Shown: positions 18,684 to 28,081 of the stretch, in pieces
Position numbering within the stretch: position 1 is the stretch's first letter
How the letters are laid out: each line of letters begins with the position of its first letter
Assembly (NCBI GenBank): GCA_029213005.1
Contig: JARGPI010000004.1
Coordinates: forward strand, 186,001 to 250,000
Source of the DNA: Verrucomicrobiales bacterium
GTDB lineage: Bacteria > Verrucomicrobiota > Verrucomicrobiia > Verrucomicrobiales > DEV007
Reading direction: 5' to 3'
Length of the DNA stretch: 64,000 bases
Made by a program: the position numbers and the translations under genes
The notes under the pieces: generated by a model
Told to the model about the DNA's origin: nothing
Databases searched by the model: none
Seen by the model: the letters and a program-made list of their open reading frames with translations, nothing else

Positions 18684-19283
18684 TTGAATCTCCTCGCACA
18701 TCTCCATCTTTCCGAAGGGCGCAGTCCCGATATTCTCACTGCAAACGTCCTCGCCGATTACCTGGGGCGGTACGATTCGGTCGATCTGCTTCCTGAAAAG
18801 GTGGCCGAACGACTTATGCCGGGAATTCTGCTCCATCGCCAAATCGACAGTTTCACCGATCAACACGCTGTGGTGGCGAAAGCGAGGGACCTCGTCTCTC
18901 CGGAACGCCGCAGACTCGCCGGCATTATCGTCGACATCGCTTTCGATTACTATCTGACGAGGCACTGGGAAAAATTCTCCTCGGAGGATAAAGATACCAC
19001 CATTTCGCGGGGCTACGCTACGATGGCGATGGTGGCATCCACCGGGTTGAGCCGGAAAACCCAGGGGCTCATTTCGAAAATGCGGGCCCACAATTGGTTG
19101 AGCGCCTATGGAACGCTGGAAGGACAGGCTCTCACTTATCAGCGAGTCAGCCGGGTCACGCCGGCGGTCGCAAATTTACGGGGCGCCGAAGAGGAAATTG
19201 TGAAAAAAGACCGGGAGTTCGATCAGTATTTTCTCGAATTTTATCCGGAACTGAAAGATAATATTCTGTCTTTCACGGTGTGA
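18684..19283 (+). CDS. Acyl carrier protein phosphodiesterase (DUF479/AcpH-like)
   Basis: This 199-residue HD-like protein of the AcpH family hydrolyses the phosphopantetheine arm from holo-ACP in E. coli. The signature is MNLLAHLHLSEG (N-terminus), VLADYLGRY, GILLHRQIDSFTDQH and the metal-binding RRRLAGIIVDIAFDYYLTRHWE. The start is a TTG at 18684, supported by AAAGG about ten bases upstream and by family alignment at the first residue. It overlaps the next gene by one base. The biochemical assignment rests on family resemblance. Confidence 0.85.
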   Translation: MNLLAHLHLSEGRSPDILTANVLADYLGRYDSVDLLPEKVAERLMPGILLHRQIDSFTDQHAVVAKARDLVSPERRRLAGIIVDIAFDYYLTRHWEKFSSEDKDTTISRGYATMAMVASTGLSRKTQGLISKMRAHNWLSAYGTLEGQALTYQRVSRVTPAVANLRGAEEEIVKKDREFDQYFLEFYPELKDNILSFTV

Positions 19284-19804
19284 TGAAACTCTACTTCCTA
19301 CTGGCGATCTTTATAGCGAATCACGCTTTTTCCGCCGGTAGCGAACGAGTCGTCTTTGCCGAAGATAAACTGTCGGTCATCGTTCCGGATGGTTGGAAAA
19401 AATCAGAGCGAAATACCGATACCACATTGATTGGCTGGGAAAGCCCTGACGAAACGACATCTGTCTTCTTTCAAAAAACGGGCTACGACAGATCTCTCGG
19501 GATGGAAGATATCCTCGATGAAATTATTGAGGAGTTCGAAGTGTCCGAATCCATCAAAGTGAAGCACGCCGCCAACTATAAATCCGGGCAGGTCAACGGA
19601 GTCGGTAAAAAGTTTCCCGCTATCTTCAGCACTCTCGATGTCACTCTGATTGCCAATCCCAAAGACTTTGAGATGGAGTTTTACCTCTTTGTTTTCGATA
19701 CCGGAGACGTTCAGTATTTCATCCAGGCCTCATCGACCAAACCGGTCCGGGACATACGGAAAAAGCAGATCATGTCGCTGATCCGGTCACTCGTTGCGAG
19801 GTAA
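19283..19804 (+). CDS. Secreted protein of unknown function
   Basis: This 173-residue protein starts at the ATG overlapping the previous stop (TGATG), which suggests translational coupling to the AcpH-like gene. A signal peptide (MKLYFLLAIFIANHAFSAGS) is clear. The mature part (VVFAEDKLSVIVPDGWKKSERN, TTLIGWESPDETTSVFFQKTGYD) looks like a small alpha/beta domain related to PsbP/Mog1-type secreted domains, but the match is by eye only. Confidence 0.65.
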   Translation: MKLYFLLAIFIANHAFSAGSERVVFAEDKLSVIVPDGWKKSERNTDTTLIGWESPDETTSVFFQKTGYDRSLGMEDILDEIIEEFEVSESIKVKHAANYKSGQVNGVGKKFPAIFSTLDVTLIANPKDFEMEFYLFVFDTGDVQYFIQASSTKPVRDIRKKQIMSLIRSLVAR

Positions 19805-19811
19805 TTCGGCC

Positions 19812-20432
19812 CTAAGTGCCGAAGTATCGATCCCCGGCATCCCCCAGCCCGGGCAGGATGTAGGCGTTTTCATCGAGCTTTTCGTCGACGGCCGCGGTAT
19901 AGATCGTCACATCGGGATGCGCCTCGTTGAAAGCGGCCACTCCCTCGGGTGAGGCGATGAGACAGACAAAGCGCAGGTTCTTCGCTCCAGCTTGTTTCAG
20001 TTGAGTCACCGCCTCGGCACTACTGCAACCGGTGGCTAACATGGGATCGATCAGGATCACTTCCGCCTCTTCCAGATTTTGCGGCATCTTGCTGTAGTAA
20101 CTTTTCGGCTCCAGCGTTTCTTCATCGCGATACATCCCGATATTACCAATTGAGGCTTCCGAAAGGATTTCGATAAAGCCCTGAAGCATCCCCACCCCGG
20201 CACGGAGAATCGGCACCAGAACGACGGGACGGGCAAGCTGATACCCCGTCGTTTTCACCAGCGGCGTCTGTACCGTCGCTTCTACCGTTTCCAAATCCCG
20301 ACACACTTCGAAACACATCAGGCGGGCGATATCGTGGAGGTGCCGGCGAAAAGACTCGGTATCTGTTTCAACAGCGCGGACACGACTGAGCCGGGTTCGT
20401 ATAATAGGGTGATCGACAATCGTGACTCTCAA
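19812..20432 (-). CDS. upp: Uracil phosphoribosyltransferase
   Basis: This enzyme salvages uracil to UMP using PRPP in the cytoplasm. The 206-residue length is typical. The start VTIVDHPIIRTRLSRVR, the central PVVLVPILRAGVGMLQGF, and the PRPP loop VILIDPMLATGCSSAEA are diagnostic. The C-terminal YILPGLGDAGDRYFGT matches the conserved uracil-contacting end of the family. It converges with the gene at 19283-19804, seven bases apart, with no obvious terminator between. Confidence 0.96.
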   Translation of the reverse strand: MRVTIVDHPIIRTRLSRVRAVETDTESFRRHLHDIARLMCFEVCRDLETVEATVQTPLVKTTGYQLARPVVLVPILRAGVGMLQGFIEILSEASIGNIGMYRDEETLEPKSYYSKMPQNLEEAEVILIDPMLATGCSSAEAVTQLKQAGAKNLRFVCLIASPEGVAAFNEAHPDVTIYTAAVDEKLDENAYILPGLGDAGDRYFGT

Positions 20433-20595
20433 AATGGTAGGAATTGGTGTGGTATTTTCGCTTCTCTATCGAACAGGCAGGATGTTAGCCAAAGCCTCCC
20501 AAAAAATGAATCACAAAACCGGAAAAGATTTTTTGAACAAAAAACTGTAATGAAGGTCAAAGCTAATAACAATCAACACACCCACTTTATAAGCA

Positions 20596-23169
20596 ATGAA
20601 TCCAAACCAATTTACTTTAAAACTTCAGGAAGCTTTCCAGGCGGCTCAGGCGCTGGCTCAGCAGAAGAATAATGCCGAGGTAAGCTCTCTTCACCTGCTC
20701 TACGCCCTTCTAAAAGACGAAGGCGGCGTGACCCGTCCGGTTTTCTCAAAAATCGGGGCCGATCCCAACCGTATTATCGAGCAGCTGGAACAGACGATCG
20801 ATCGACTGCCCTCGGTTCAGGGCTCTCCCGGTCAGGAAACCTATTTCAGCAGTGAGCTGCGGGCGGTCATCAACGTCGCCGAGAAAAAACGGAACGAAAT
20901 GGGCGACGAGTATACCAGCGTCGAACACCTGCTTTTAGGACTCCTCTCCGAGGGATCCAGTGATTTAAAAACGGTCCTGGGAGCCCAGGGCATCAATGAA
21001 AAATCCCTGACCGATGCGATCACCTCAATCCGGGGAAGCCAGAAAGTCACAGACCAGGATCCGGAGGGCAAATATCAGGCCCTCGAGAAATACGGCACCG
21101 ACTTAACGGCGATCGCCCGCCGCGGAGATATCGACCCCATTATCGGTCGGGACGACGAGATCCGGCGCGTCATGCAGATTCTTTCCCGCCGGACCAAAAA
21201 CAACCCGGTCCTCATCGGGGAACCCGGCGTCGGTAAAACCGCGATTGCCGAAGGCCTCGCCCGGCGAATCGTCAGTGGAGACGTGCCGAATTCTCTGAAA
21301 AACAAACGACTTATCTCGATGGATATCGGCGCGATGATCGCCGGTGCCAAATACCGGGGCGAGTTCGAAGACCGCCTCAAAGCGTTCCTCAAAGAAGTCA
21401 CTTCGAGTAACGGGGAAATCGTCCTTTTCATCGACGAACTGCATACCATTGTCGGTGCGGGAGCCAGTGAAGGCGCCGTAGATGCCTCGAACCTGTTGAA
21501 GCCACAGTTGGCTCGCGGGGAACTTCGCGCCATCGGTGCCACCACCCTGGACGAATACCGCAAGTATATCGAGAAAGACGCTGCTCTGGAACGACGTTTC
21601 CAGCCGGTCAATGTCGCGGAACCATCGGTGGAGGACACCATCGCGATTCTCCGCGGAATTAAGGAACGCTACGAAGTTCACCACGGTGTCCGGATTCAGG
21701 ATTCGGCGATCGTTGCCGCGGCCATGCTCAGTGACCGCTACATTTCCGATCGTTTTCTGCCCGATAAAGCCGTCGATTTGATCGACGAAGCCGCCTCGAG
21801 ACTCAAAATCGAATTGGACAGTATGCCGACTGAAATTGATCAGCTGGAACGTCAGGCGATGCAGTTGGAAATGGAGCGCCAGGCTCTAACCAAAGAGTCG
21901 GACAAAGCCAGTATTGATCGCCTCGCGAAAGTAGAAAAAGAAATCGCGGACCTTCGGGAAAAATCCGACGGATTAAAAGCGCAGTGGCAGAATGAGAAGA
22001 CCGTCATTGACCGGGTCAACTCTGCCAAGGAAGAGATTGAGCACGTCAAAAACGAGATCGAACGCGCCAAGCGCAATGGCGACCTCGCTTTGGCCAGTGA
22101 GCTTCAATATGGCAAACTGCCTTCCCTGGAAGCCGCTCAGGCCGCCGCCCAGCAACAGCTGGAGGAAAAACAAAGTACCTCCCGCCTTCTCAACGAAGAA
22201 GTCGCCGAAGAGGATATCGCACAGGTGGTTTCCTCCTGGACCAATATCCCCGTATCCCGACTGCAGGAGGGCGAACGCTCCAAGCTCGTGAAAATGGAGG
22301 ACCGTCTCGGCCACCGCGTGATCGGGCAGGAAGCTGCGGTTCAGGCCGTATCAAATGCGGTCCGCCGGGCCCGGGCCGGGTTACAGGATGAAAACCGCCC
22401 CATCGGTTCATTCCTCTTCCTCGGACCTACCGGTGTCGGTAAAACCGAACTGTCCCGCGCTCTCGCCGAATTTCTTTTCGACGACGAAGACGCCATGGTT
22501 CGGATCGACATGAGCGAATACATGGAGAAACACGCCGTCGCCAGACTGATTGGCGCGCCTCCGGGATACGTCGGTTATGAGGAAGGTGGCCAGCTCTCCG
22601 AGCAGGTTCGGAGAAAGCCTTATTCCGTGATCCTTTTCGATGAAGTGGAAAAAGCACACCCTGATGTCTTCAATGTGCTCCTCCAGGTTCTCGACGATGG
22701 CCGGATCACCGACGGTCAGGGACGGACGGTGAACTTTCAGAACACCGTGATCATCATGACAAGCAACATCGGCAGCGAATATATTCTCAACACCGATGAT
22801 GTTTCCGAACGAAATCAAATGGTCACGGACGCCTTGAGGAGTCACTTCCGGCCAGAATTTTTAAACCGAGTTGATGAAACCATAATCTTCGATCGACTCA
22901 GCGAAAATAATTTGAAAGAAATTGTTCTCCTCCAAATCGAGCGGGTGAAGAAGCGGATCGCAGCTCTGGGCTTAAGCCTCGAATTGACCGACTCTGCCCT
23001 TAGCCACCTTGCACGAGAGGGTTACGACCCGGCCTATGGTGCAAGACCTTTAAAACGAGTGATTCAGAAAGAGATTCTCGACCCTCTCAGCATGAAGATT
23101 CTTGATGGGAATTACCCCGAGGGCAGCAAAATTGTCATTGACTTTGATGGCGAAATGACCTACTCTTGA
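20596..23169 (+). CDS. clpB: ATP-dependent chaperone ClpB
   Basis: This hexameric Hsp100 disaggregase works with DnaK. Its 857 residues match the family. The Clp N-domain (1-145) starts [23 protein letters not shown]1 has Walker A GEPGVGKT near residue 210 and the [20 protein letters not shown] context. The ClpB-specific coiled-coil middle domain (about 405-530) is Glu/Lys-rich. NBD2 has Walker A GPTGVGKT near residue 610 and the [20 protein letters not shown] motif. No IGL tripeptide for ClpP binding is visible. I see neither a CIRCE element nor a clear heat-shock promoter in the 163 nt upstream. Confidence 0.97.
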   Translation: MNPNQFTLKLQEAFQAAQALAQQKNNAEVSSLHLLYALLKDEGGVTRPVFSKIGADPNRIIEQLEQTIDRLPSVQGSPGQETYFSSELRAVINVAEKKRNEMGDEYTSVEHLLLGLLSEGSSDLKTVLGAQGINEKSLTDAITSIRGSQKVTDQDPEGKYQALEKYGTDLTAIARRGDIDPIIGRDDEIRRVMQILSRRTKNNPVLIGEPGVGKTAIAEGLARRIVSGDVPNSLKNKRLISMDIGAMIAGAKYRGEFEDRLKAFLKEVTSSNGEIVLFIDELHTIVGAGASEGAVDASNLLKPQLARGELRAIGATTLDEYRKYIEKDAALERRFQPVNVAEPSVEDTIAILRGIKERYEVHHGVRIQDSAIVAAAMLSDRYISDRFLPDKAVDLIDEAASRLKIELDSMPTEIDQLERQAMQLEMERQALTKESDKASIDRLAKVEKEIADLREKSDGLKAQWQNEKTVIDRVNSAKEEIEHVKNEIERAKRNGDLALASELQYGKLPSLEAAQAAAQQQLEEKQSTSRLLNEEVAEEDIAQVVSSWTNIPVSRLQEGERSKLVKMEDRLGHRVIGQEAAVQAVSNAVRRARAGLQDENRPIGSFLFLGPTGVGKTELSRALAEFLFDDEDAMVRIDMSEYMEKHAVARLIGAPPGYVGYEEGGQLSEQVRRKPYSVILFDEVEKAHPDVFNVLLQVLDDGRITDGQGRTVNFQNTVIIMTSNIGSEYILNTDDVSERNQMVTDALRSHFRPEFLNRVDETIIFDRLSENNLKEIVLLQIERVKKRIAALGLSLELTDSALSHLAREGYDPAYGARPLKRVIQKEILDPLSMKILDGNYPEGSKIVIDFDGEMTYS

Positions 23170-23225
23170 GCATGGAGTTTCAGGCGCTACCCAGCGTCTG
23201 AGTCTTTATTTGGGGGGAAATAAGT

Positions 23226-23257
23226 CCGGTTCATCGCTTGCGGTGGGCCGGGCTTTC
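23226..23257 (+). terminator. Probable clpB terminator
   Basis: CCGGTTCATC (23226-23235), loop GCTTGC, GGTGGGCCGG (23242-23251) forms a 10-bp stem with three G-T pairs, followed by a short T-containing tail. Confidence 0.55.
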
Positions 23258-23381
23258 TCGTACCGGAAATCACTCCGCTTTTTGGCAAGGAAAACCCTCG
23301 CATAAGGGACCGACAACTGATTCAGTTTCGGGTAGTTATACCGATTCAGCCGAACAGAAAAAAAGGAGCCTCCGATGTGAC

Positions 23382-23416
23382 TGTACAGGGTACAACTTTG
23401 GACTGTACAGGGTACA
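23382..23416. repeat. GTACAGGGTAC doublet, copy 2
   Basis: TGTACAGGGTACA occurs at 23382-23394 and again at 23404-23416, each a 5-bp hairpin with AGG loop, separated by ACTTTGGAC. The core is the reverse complement of copy 1 at 9461-9502. Confidence 0.85.
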
Positions 23417-23498
23417 ATCCCACCGTGTTACGGGCACACTGATCCGCATTTTTACGGGACGACTCTACCAACTCCGAACACGAGTGTCCCCAACACAC

Positions 23499-24917
23499 TT
23501 AGACCGGTCCCGGATGGTTGATTCCGGCGGCACCTTTTGACTCGCCGGGAAACTCAGCATGAGGATTTCGTTGGCCCTCGGTTCCGGGCGCCCCGCGATC
23601 AGGAGTGGGGTTTTCAGGAAGGCTGTCACCGGTTTGTTCGGTCCATTGATCGAGCAGTTTCCGGGCCCGGTTGAGCGCTTCGGAAAAGTTCGGTTCGTTG
23701 GCGAGATCGTTAAGCTGTTCGGGATCTTCGCTCACTTGAAACAATTCCTCCGCCGGACAGGGCTTCCGGAAAATATTCTGCTGAGCCGGGGTCGTTTTTC
23801 CGGCTTTGTGTTGGGCTACGAGATCCTCTCCGGCGGGAAACTGAATGGCTTCGAGACACAGGTTCTGCAATTCCGGCCGGTTGTTTTTGATATAGAGAAA
23901 ATCACCGTATCGAACCATCCGTTCATGGGCCGCGTAGACATGCCAGTTATGCTCCGCGAACACCACATTCCGAACCTTTGCCGCAGGGTCTTTTAAAATC
24001 GGAAGGAAACTTTGCCCCTGAATAGTCTCCGATTTCTTAACTCCGGCAATCTCAAGCGCCGTCGCTGCGATGTCGATAACACTGACCAGACTGTCACTCA
24101 CTGCACCCCGGGAAATGAGCCGGGGATAATGAACCACAAACGGTGTTTTGATCCCACTGTCATAAAGCCGGCTTTTGCTCCTGGGAAAAGGGCGACCGTT
24201 ATCCGCCAGCACGATGATCATCGTATTGTCCAATTCACCCCGGGCCCGGATCGCTTCGGTGACGAGTCCGATATACCGGTCCCAACGACTCACTTCGTGA
24301 TAGTAATCAGCGAGGTCTTTCCGGGTTTTGTCGCTATCAATCAAATAGGGCGGGACCACAATTTCGTCGTTTTTATAAATCGGATCCGGAGCTTTGATCT
24401 GCCAGTCGCGGTGAGCGTCCGTCGATGCAAACCAGCAGAAAAACGGCTGATCTTCGGGACAGTTCTCGATGTGACCGACCCAGTCCTCCTCTTTTCCGGG
24501 GCCACCTCCCGCAGTGATTTTATCGAAGGACCGGTCAGTCTTCCCGAACATGTGGTTTTTCCCGGACAACACCGTGTAGTAGCCCGCCTCTCTCAGCAGC
24601 TCAGGAAACCGAATCTGCGAGTCCGGTAACTTGACGTGCAACTCCGGTGCCCCGGTATTGTGCGGGTAGCGGCCCGTGATAATACTGCACCGGCTCGGAC
24701 TGCAACTGGAGGTGGTGAGATAGGCATTATCAAATCGCATTCCATTCGCGGCGAGCTTATCAATCGCCGGGGTCTTGATGTGAGGGTGCCCGTAGCAGCC
24801 GATATCATCATAGGAAACGTCGTCCGCTATGAAGAGAACGATATTGGGACGGTCATCAGCGCGGAGAACGACCACGTTACAAAGGATCAGGATTGCGAGA
24901 AAGAATTTCCTTATCAT
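23499..24917 (-). CDS. Secreted sulfatase (heparan N-sulfatase-like)
   Basis: This type I sulfatase has about 472 residues from the ATG at 24917; an upstream TTG at 24926 would add three. A signal peptide (MIRKFFLAILILCNVVVLRA) precedes RPNIVLFIADDVSYDDIGCYGH with the metal-binding Asp pair. The formylglycine motif is SSCSPSRCSIITGRYPHNTGA. GKNHMFGK and WFASTDAHRDW resemble sulfamidase-like members (heparan N-sulfatase). The C-terminal 20-30 residues are low-complexity. It is divergent from the VCBS-repeat gene at 25006, so the two may share a control region. Confidence 0.9.
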   Translation of the reverse strand: MIRKFFLAILILCNVVVLRADDRPNIVLFIADDVSYDDIGCYGHPHIKTPAIDKLAANGMRFDNAYLTTSSCSPSRCSIITGRYPHNTGAPELHVKLPDSQIRFPELLREAGYYTVLSGKNHMFGKTDRSFDKITAGGGPGKEEDWVGHIENCPEDQPFFCWFASTDAHRDWQIKAPDPIYKNDEIVVPPYLIDSDKTRKDLADYYHEVSRWDRYIGLVTEAIRARGELDNTMIIVLADNGRPFPRSKSRLYDSGIKTPFVVHYPRLISRGAVSDSLVSVIDIAATALEIAGVKKSETIQGQSFLPILKDPAAKVRNVVFAEHNWHVYAAHERMVRYGDFLYIKNNRPELQNLCLEAIQFPAGEDLVAQHKAGKTTPAQQNIFRKPCPAEELFQVSEDPEQLNDLANEPNFSEALNRARKLLDQWTEQTGDSLPENPTPDRGAPGTEGQRNPHAEFPGESKGAAGINHPGPV

Positions 24918-25005
24918 CGCGGTCAAATTAGGGCGATCGGGATGAATTCACAGAGCCGATTTGTGCCAATGGTTTTCAACCGTCCCTGAGCTATGATCTG
25001 CCGAT

Positions 25006-26205
25006 ATGAAGCGAGTTTTTTCCAGTATTCTAGTGATCGCACTTCTGAGTGGCCTATCGATCTACGCCCAGCAGAAAAAGAAACCGGCTAAAAAAGTGCT
25101 GAAATGGAGAGTGCAGCAGCTTCACAAAGATAATAACGAAGGCATCGCCGTGGGCGACATCGATGGCGATGGCAAGCTGGACATCACATCGGGCGAATAC
25201 TGGTACCAGAATCCGGATTTCAAACAGCGGAAAGTTCGCAAAATCCTCCCCTTCGGAAAAGACTACATGCAGAACAATTCCGAGCATCTCTACGATGTCG
25301 ACGGAGATGGCGATCTCGATATCGTCGCCGGAGCTTTCACCCTTCCGATCGTGAACTGGTATGAAAATCCGGGGAAAGATTACGACTCCGTCGAGAGCTG
25401 GGCCGTCCACGAGTTGATCGATACCGGCACGAAAAACAACGAAGCGACCTTTCTCGAAGACATCGATGGCGACGGGAAACCCGAGTGGCTGGAGAATCAG
25501 TGGAAGGCAACCAATCCAATGGAAGCCTATCAATTCGCGGAAGATGAGAATGGAAAGCCCATCCTGAAGCGCCACACCATCGGGGAAGGATTAAACGGCC
25601 ACGGTCAGGGCCTCGGCGACATCAATGGCGACGGACGGAAGGACATCGTTTTCATGCAGGGATGGTTTGAGCAGCCTGAAGCCGGGGCCTATTCCGGCCC
25701 ATGGGTTTACCACAATGACTTCACCCTCCCCCACGCGAGTTGCCCGATTTTGATTCTCGACATCGACGGCGACGGGGACAACGATCTCGTCTGGGGCGAC
25801 GGCCACAACTACGGGCTCTACTGGGAGGAGCAACTCGCCCCTGCAGCCGATGGATCAACCAACTGGCGCCAACACCTCATCGACAAAAAGTTCTCTCAGG
25901 CCCACACCCTGAATTGGGAAGATATCGATAACGACGGCGCGCCGGAGCTCATCACCGGAAAACGTTACTACGCTCACTCCGGAAATGATAAAGGGGCTGA
26001 AGATCCTAACACCGTCCACTACTACGATTTGAACACCGATACAATGATCTGGTCCAAGCAGGAAATCGCCAGCGGCCCCGCAGGAAGCGGTCCCGGAACC
26101 GGATTGCAAATTCGCATCGCGGATCTCGATGGAAACGGCTGGAAAGACATCATCGTCCCGGGCAAAAGTGGAACCCACATTCTCTGGAACGACGGCTGGA
26201 AATAG
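25006..26205 (+). CDS. Secreted FG-GAP/VCBS-repeat protein
   Basis: This 399-residue protein has a signal peptide (MKRVFSSILVIALLSGLSIYAQ). It carries at least six repeats with calcium-loop sequences of the type DIDGDGKLDI, DVDGDGDLDIVAG, DINGDGRKDIVF, DIDGDGDNDLVWGDG, DIDNDGAPELITG and DLDGNGWKDIIVPG, the FG-GAP/VCBS pattern that forms a beta-propeller. Such proteins are exported and common in this phylum beside sulfatases and DUF1080 genes. It lies between two sulfatase loci. A carbohydrate or surface-binding role is plausible but unproven. Confidence 0.88.
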   Translation: MKRVFSSILVIALLSGLSIYAQQKKKPAKKVLKWRVQQLHKDNNEGIAVGDIDGDGKLDITSGEYWYQNPDFKQRKVRKILPFGKDYMQNNSEHLYDVDGDGDLDIVAGAFTLPIVNWYENPGKDYDSVESWAVHELIDTGTKNNEATFLEDIDGDGKPEWLENQWKATNPMEAYQFAEDENGKPILKRHTIGEGLNGHGQGLGDINGDGRKDIVFMQGWFEQPEAGAYSGPWVYHNDFTLPHASCPILILDIDGDGDNDLVWGDGHNYGLYWEEQLAPAADGSTNWRQHLIDKKFSQAHTLNWEDIDNDGAPELITGKRYYAHSGNDKGAEDPNTVHYYDLNTDTMIWSKQEIASGPAGSGPGTGLQIRIADLDGNGWKDIIVPGKSGTHILWNDGWK

Positions 26206-26297
26206 GCCGATACAGCAGAGTGAAATCAGCTGCACAACCAATTCGCTCATAAGAATTTCCGGATTGACTCGTAGTAAGAAGTCTTCGAAGAGAGGAC

Positions 26298-27026
26298 ATG
26301 AGTTTATCTGGAAAAGTAGCAGTCGTTACCGGTGGCGGTAGCGGGATCGGGCTCGGCATCGCAAAGTCACTCGCCGAGGCGGGGTGCCGCGTCGTCATCG
26401 CTGGTAGAAGCGAAGAAAAGCTGAAAAAAGCAGCCGAAACCTTTTCGGAAAATCCACCGTTAGTGATCGCCTGCGATGTCTCAGATCGCGAGGCATCCCG
26501 GCAATTGATCGAAAGAACGACGTCCGAACTCGGGCCCATCGATTTTCTGGTTAACAGCGCCGGAATCAATGTCGCGAAGCGGAAAATGGTCGATCTGGAT
26601 CCTGCTGATTTCGACCGGATCATGGCGATCAATACAACCGGATTTTTCAACATCCTTCACGCCGTCCTTCCCGGAATGAGAGCCAAACAGGACGGTCTCA
26701 TTTTCAACGTGTCGTCGATCGCCGGAAAACGGGCCCTGCCCCTGGCCGGAGCTGCCTACGCCGCCTCGAAATTCGCCACCACCGCACTCGGAACTGAAAT
26801 CGGAACGGAGGAAGCGGGCAACGGAATTCGCATCACCAATATCTATCCCGGAGAAGCCAACACCCCGCTTCTCGATGACCGTCCCGTAGAGGTCCCCGCA
26901 GACGTCAAAGCCAAAATGGTCCACCCCGAAGACATCGGCGCCATGGTCACCGCAATCGCCCGCTTACCCGCTCACGTCGTGGTTCCCGAGCTGATTATTA
27001 AACCTCTTTACCAGGAGTATTTGTAG
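26298..27026 (+). CDS. Short-chain dehydrogenase/reductase
   Basis: This 242-residue classical SDR is NAD(P)-dependent. The cofactor motif is TGGGSGIGLGIA (residues 10-21), followed by NSAGI (the usual NNAG position), the catalytic Ser in VSSIAGKRALP and YAASK with Tyr and Lys. AGRSEE after the second strand, with a basic residue, hints at NADP preference. Substrate is unknown, with 3-oxoacyl-ACP reductase-like or sugar dehydrogenase equally possible. AGAGGAC directly precedes the ATG. Surrounding genes give no pathway. Confidence 0.88.
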   Translation: MSLSGKVAVVTGGGSGIGLGIAKSLAEAGCRVVIAGRSEEKLKKAAETFSENPPLVIACDVSDREASRQLIERTTSELGPIDFLVNSAGINVAKRKMVDLDPADFDRIMAINTTGFFNILHAVLPGMRAKQDGLIFNVSSIAGKRALPLAGAAYAASKFATTALGTEIGTEEAGNGIRITNIYPGEANTPLLDDRPVEVPADVKAKMVHPEDIGAMVTAIARLPAHVVVPELIIKPLYQEYL

Positions 27027-27098
27027 TCCGGCTTTTCTGATTGAAGTCGACAACGAAAAGGAATTCTGGCATTCTTCATACGCTAACCCAAACACAAC

Positions 27099-27461
27099 AT
27101 GAGTCAGGAAAACGAAACGGTTCAGGCCGCTTTAAATGAAGCGTTGTCCACAAGGACGCCACGTTATTTTCGCGCTTCCGGCGGAAATGCACATGGCCAA
27201 ACCGGTTATCAGGACACCGAACGGTTTGCCGAAAATTTGATGGTGCTTCAGGAGTGCGCCCTGTTGGTTGGGGAGCGTCTCGAAATGAATGCCGTCTCCT
27301 ACGCCTATATCTATGATGGTGAGGAGACAATCGGGTTCCGCTTCGATCAGAGTACCGATCCCGCCAACCCGCAGGTTGTCGGAGCGATTCAGAATCGCCG
27401 GGTGTCGATGCGGGATTTTACGACCGGGCTCAATGAATACATGGAAGGCGGTCACAAATGA
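27099..27461 (+). CDS. Small conserved protein, first of a coupled pair
   Basis: This 120-residue soluble protein has no signal peptide. The first half is helical (ETVQAALNEALSTRTPR, ENLMVLQECALLVGERLEM) and the second has strand-type sequence (VSYAYIYDGEETIGFRFDQ). It overlaps the next gene by four bases (ATGA), which points to a stoichiometric complex. I do not recognise the family. The partner is roadblock-like, so this could be its regulator or binding partner, which is inference. Confidence 0.65.
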   Translation: MSQENETVQAALNEALSTRTPRYFRASGGNAHGQTGYQDTERFAENLMVLQECALLVGERLEMNAVSYAYIYDGEETIGFRFDQSTDPANPQVVGAIQNRRVSMRDFTTGLNEYMEGGHK

Positions 27462-28042
27462 AAGTGGAAACCATCCAGTCCAGCCTCGGAGGCCTCAAGT
27501 CCGCCGGTTCCGTATTCGGCGTGATCCTCGCTCAGGAAGGGGACATTATTTACTCCGACGTTCCCTTCACTCAGGACCGGGTCGCTCACGTCGTCACCGT
27601 GCTGGATGACATCGGCTTTTACTTTAAAAAAGAAAATCGCAAAGTGGACCAACTCGCTTTTGGCTACGATGGCGGCAATCTCGTCGTCGTCATGGATGAA
27701 GCGTACCGCCTTGTGGTTTGCCACTCCCAGAACGACGAAATTGATTTCATCGCCAAAGCGGCCAAAGCTTTTTTAATCGATTACCAAATGGGGCTTTTTG
27801 CCGCTGAGTTTGAAAAAGATCAGGATCAGGAACGGGCCATCGAGACCGTGAGCCCTGAGCCACAGGTCATCACTCAGGAACAGATCAAAGTACAGGAACC
27901 GCTGCGTCCCGGCACCCAGCGGATCACACTGCGGGCCGAAAAAGGCTTCGACAAAACCGAACCGCTGCAACCACGACCCCGTTCAGCGACAGGTGCCAAC
28001 GACCAGTCGCCGGACCGCCCGAGAGCAAGGCGCAGCAACTGA
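27458..28042 (+). CDS. Roadblock/LC7-like domain protein
   Basis: This 194-residue cytoplasmic protein has residues 1-110 (SSLGGLKSAGSVFGVILAQ, GDIIYSDVPFTQDRVAHVV, QLAFGYDGGNLVVVMDE, AYRLVVCHSQND) in the helix-strand order of the roadblock/LC7 or MglB fold, which in bacteria often regulates small GTPases. The C-terminal 75 residues are low-complexity, Glu/Arg/Pro-rich and probably disordered. It overlaps the upstream 120-residue gene by four bases. No MglA-type GTPase gene is nearby. The fold call is by eye and should be checked by profile search. Confidence 0.6.
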   Translation: MKVETIQSSLGGLKSAGSVFGVILAQEGDIIYSDVPFTQDRVAHVVTVLDDIGFYFKKENRKVDQLAFGYDGGNLVVVMDEAYRLVVCHSQNDEIDFIAKAAKAFLIDYQMGLFAAEFEKDQDQERAIETVSPEPQVITQEQIKVQEPLRPGTQRITLRAEKGFDKTEPLQPRPRSATGANDQSPDRPRARRSN

Positions 28043-28081
28043 ATTTCCGGGTGACAAAGGAGGGTCGAAAATAAGAATATA

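Larger units (their letters stand above)
23170..23498. other. Intergenic region between clpB and a converging sulfatase
   Basis: These 329 nt hold no convincing gene. They contain a probable clpB terminator hairpin (23226-23251) and the GTACAGGGTAC doublet (23382-23416). The rest shows nothing recognisable. Confidence 0.6.

Noticed and set aside
20433..20595. CIRCE or heat-shock promoter upstream of clpB
   Set aside because: No TTAGCACTC inverted repeat or clear sigma-32-like motif is visible in this short region.
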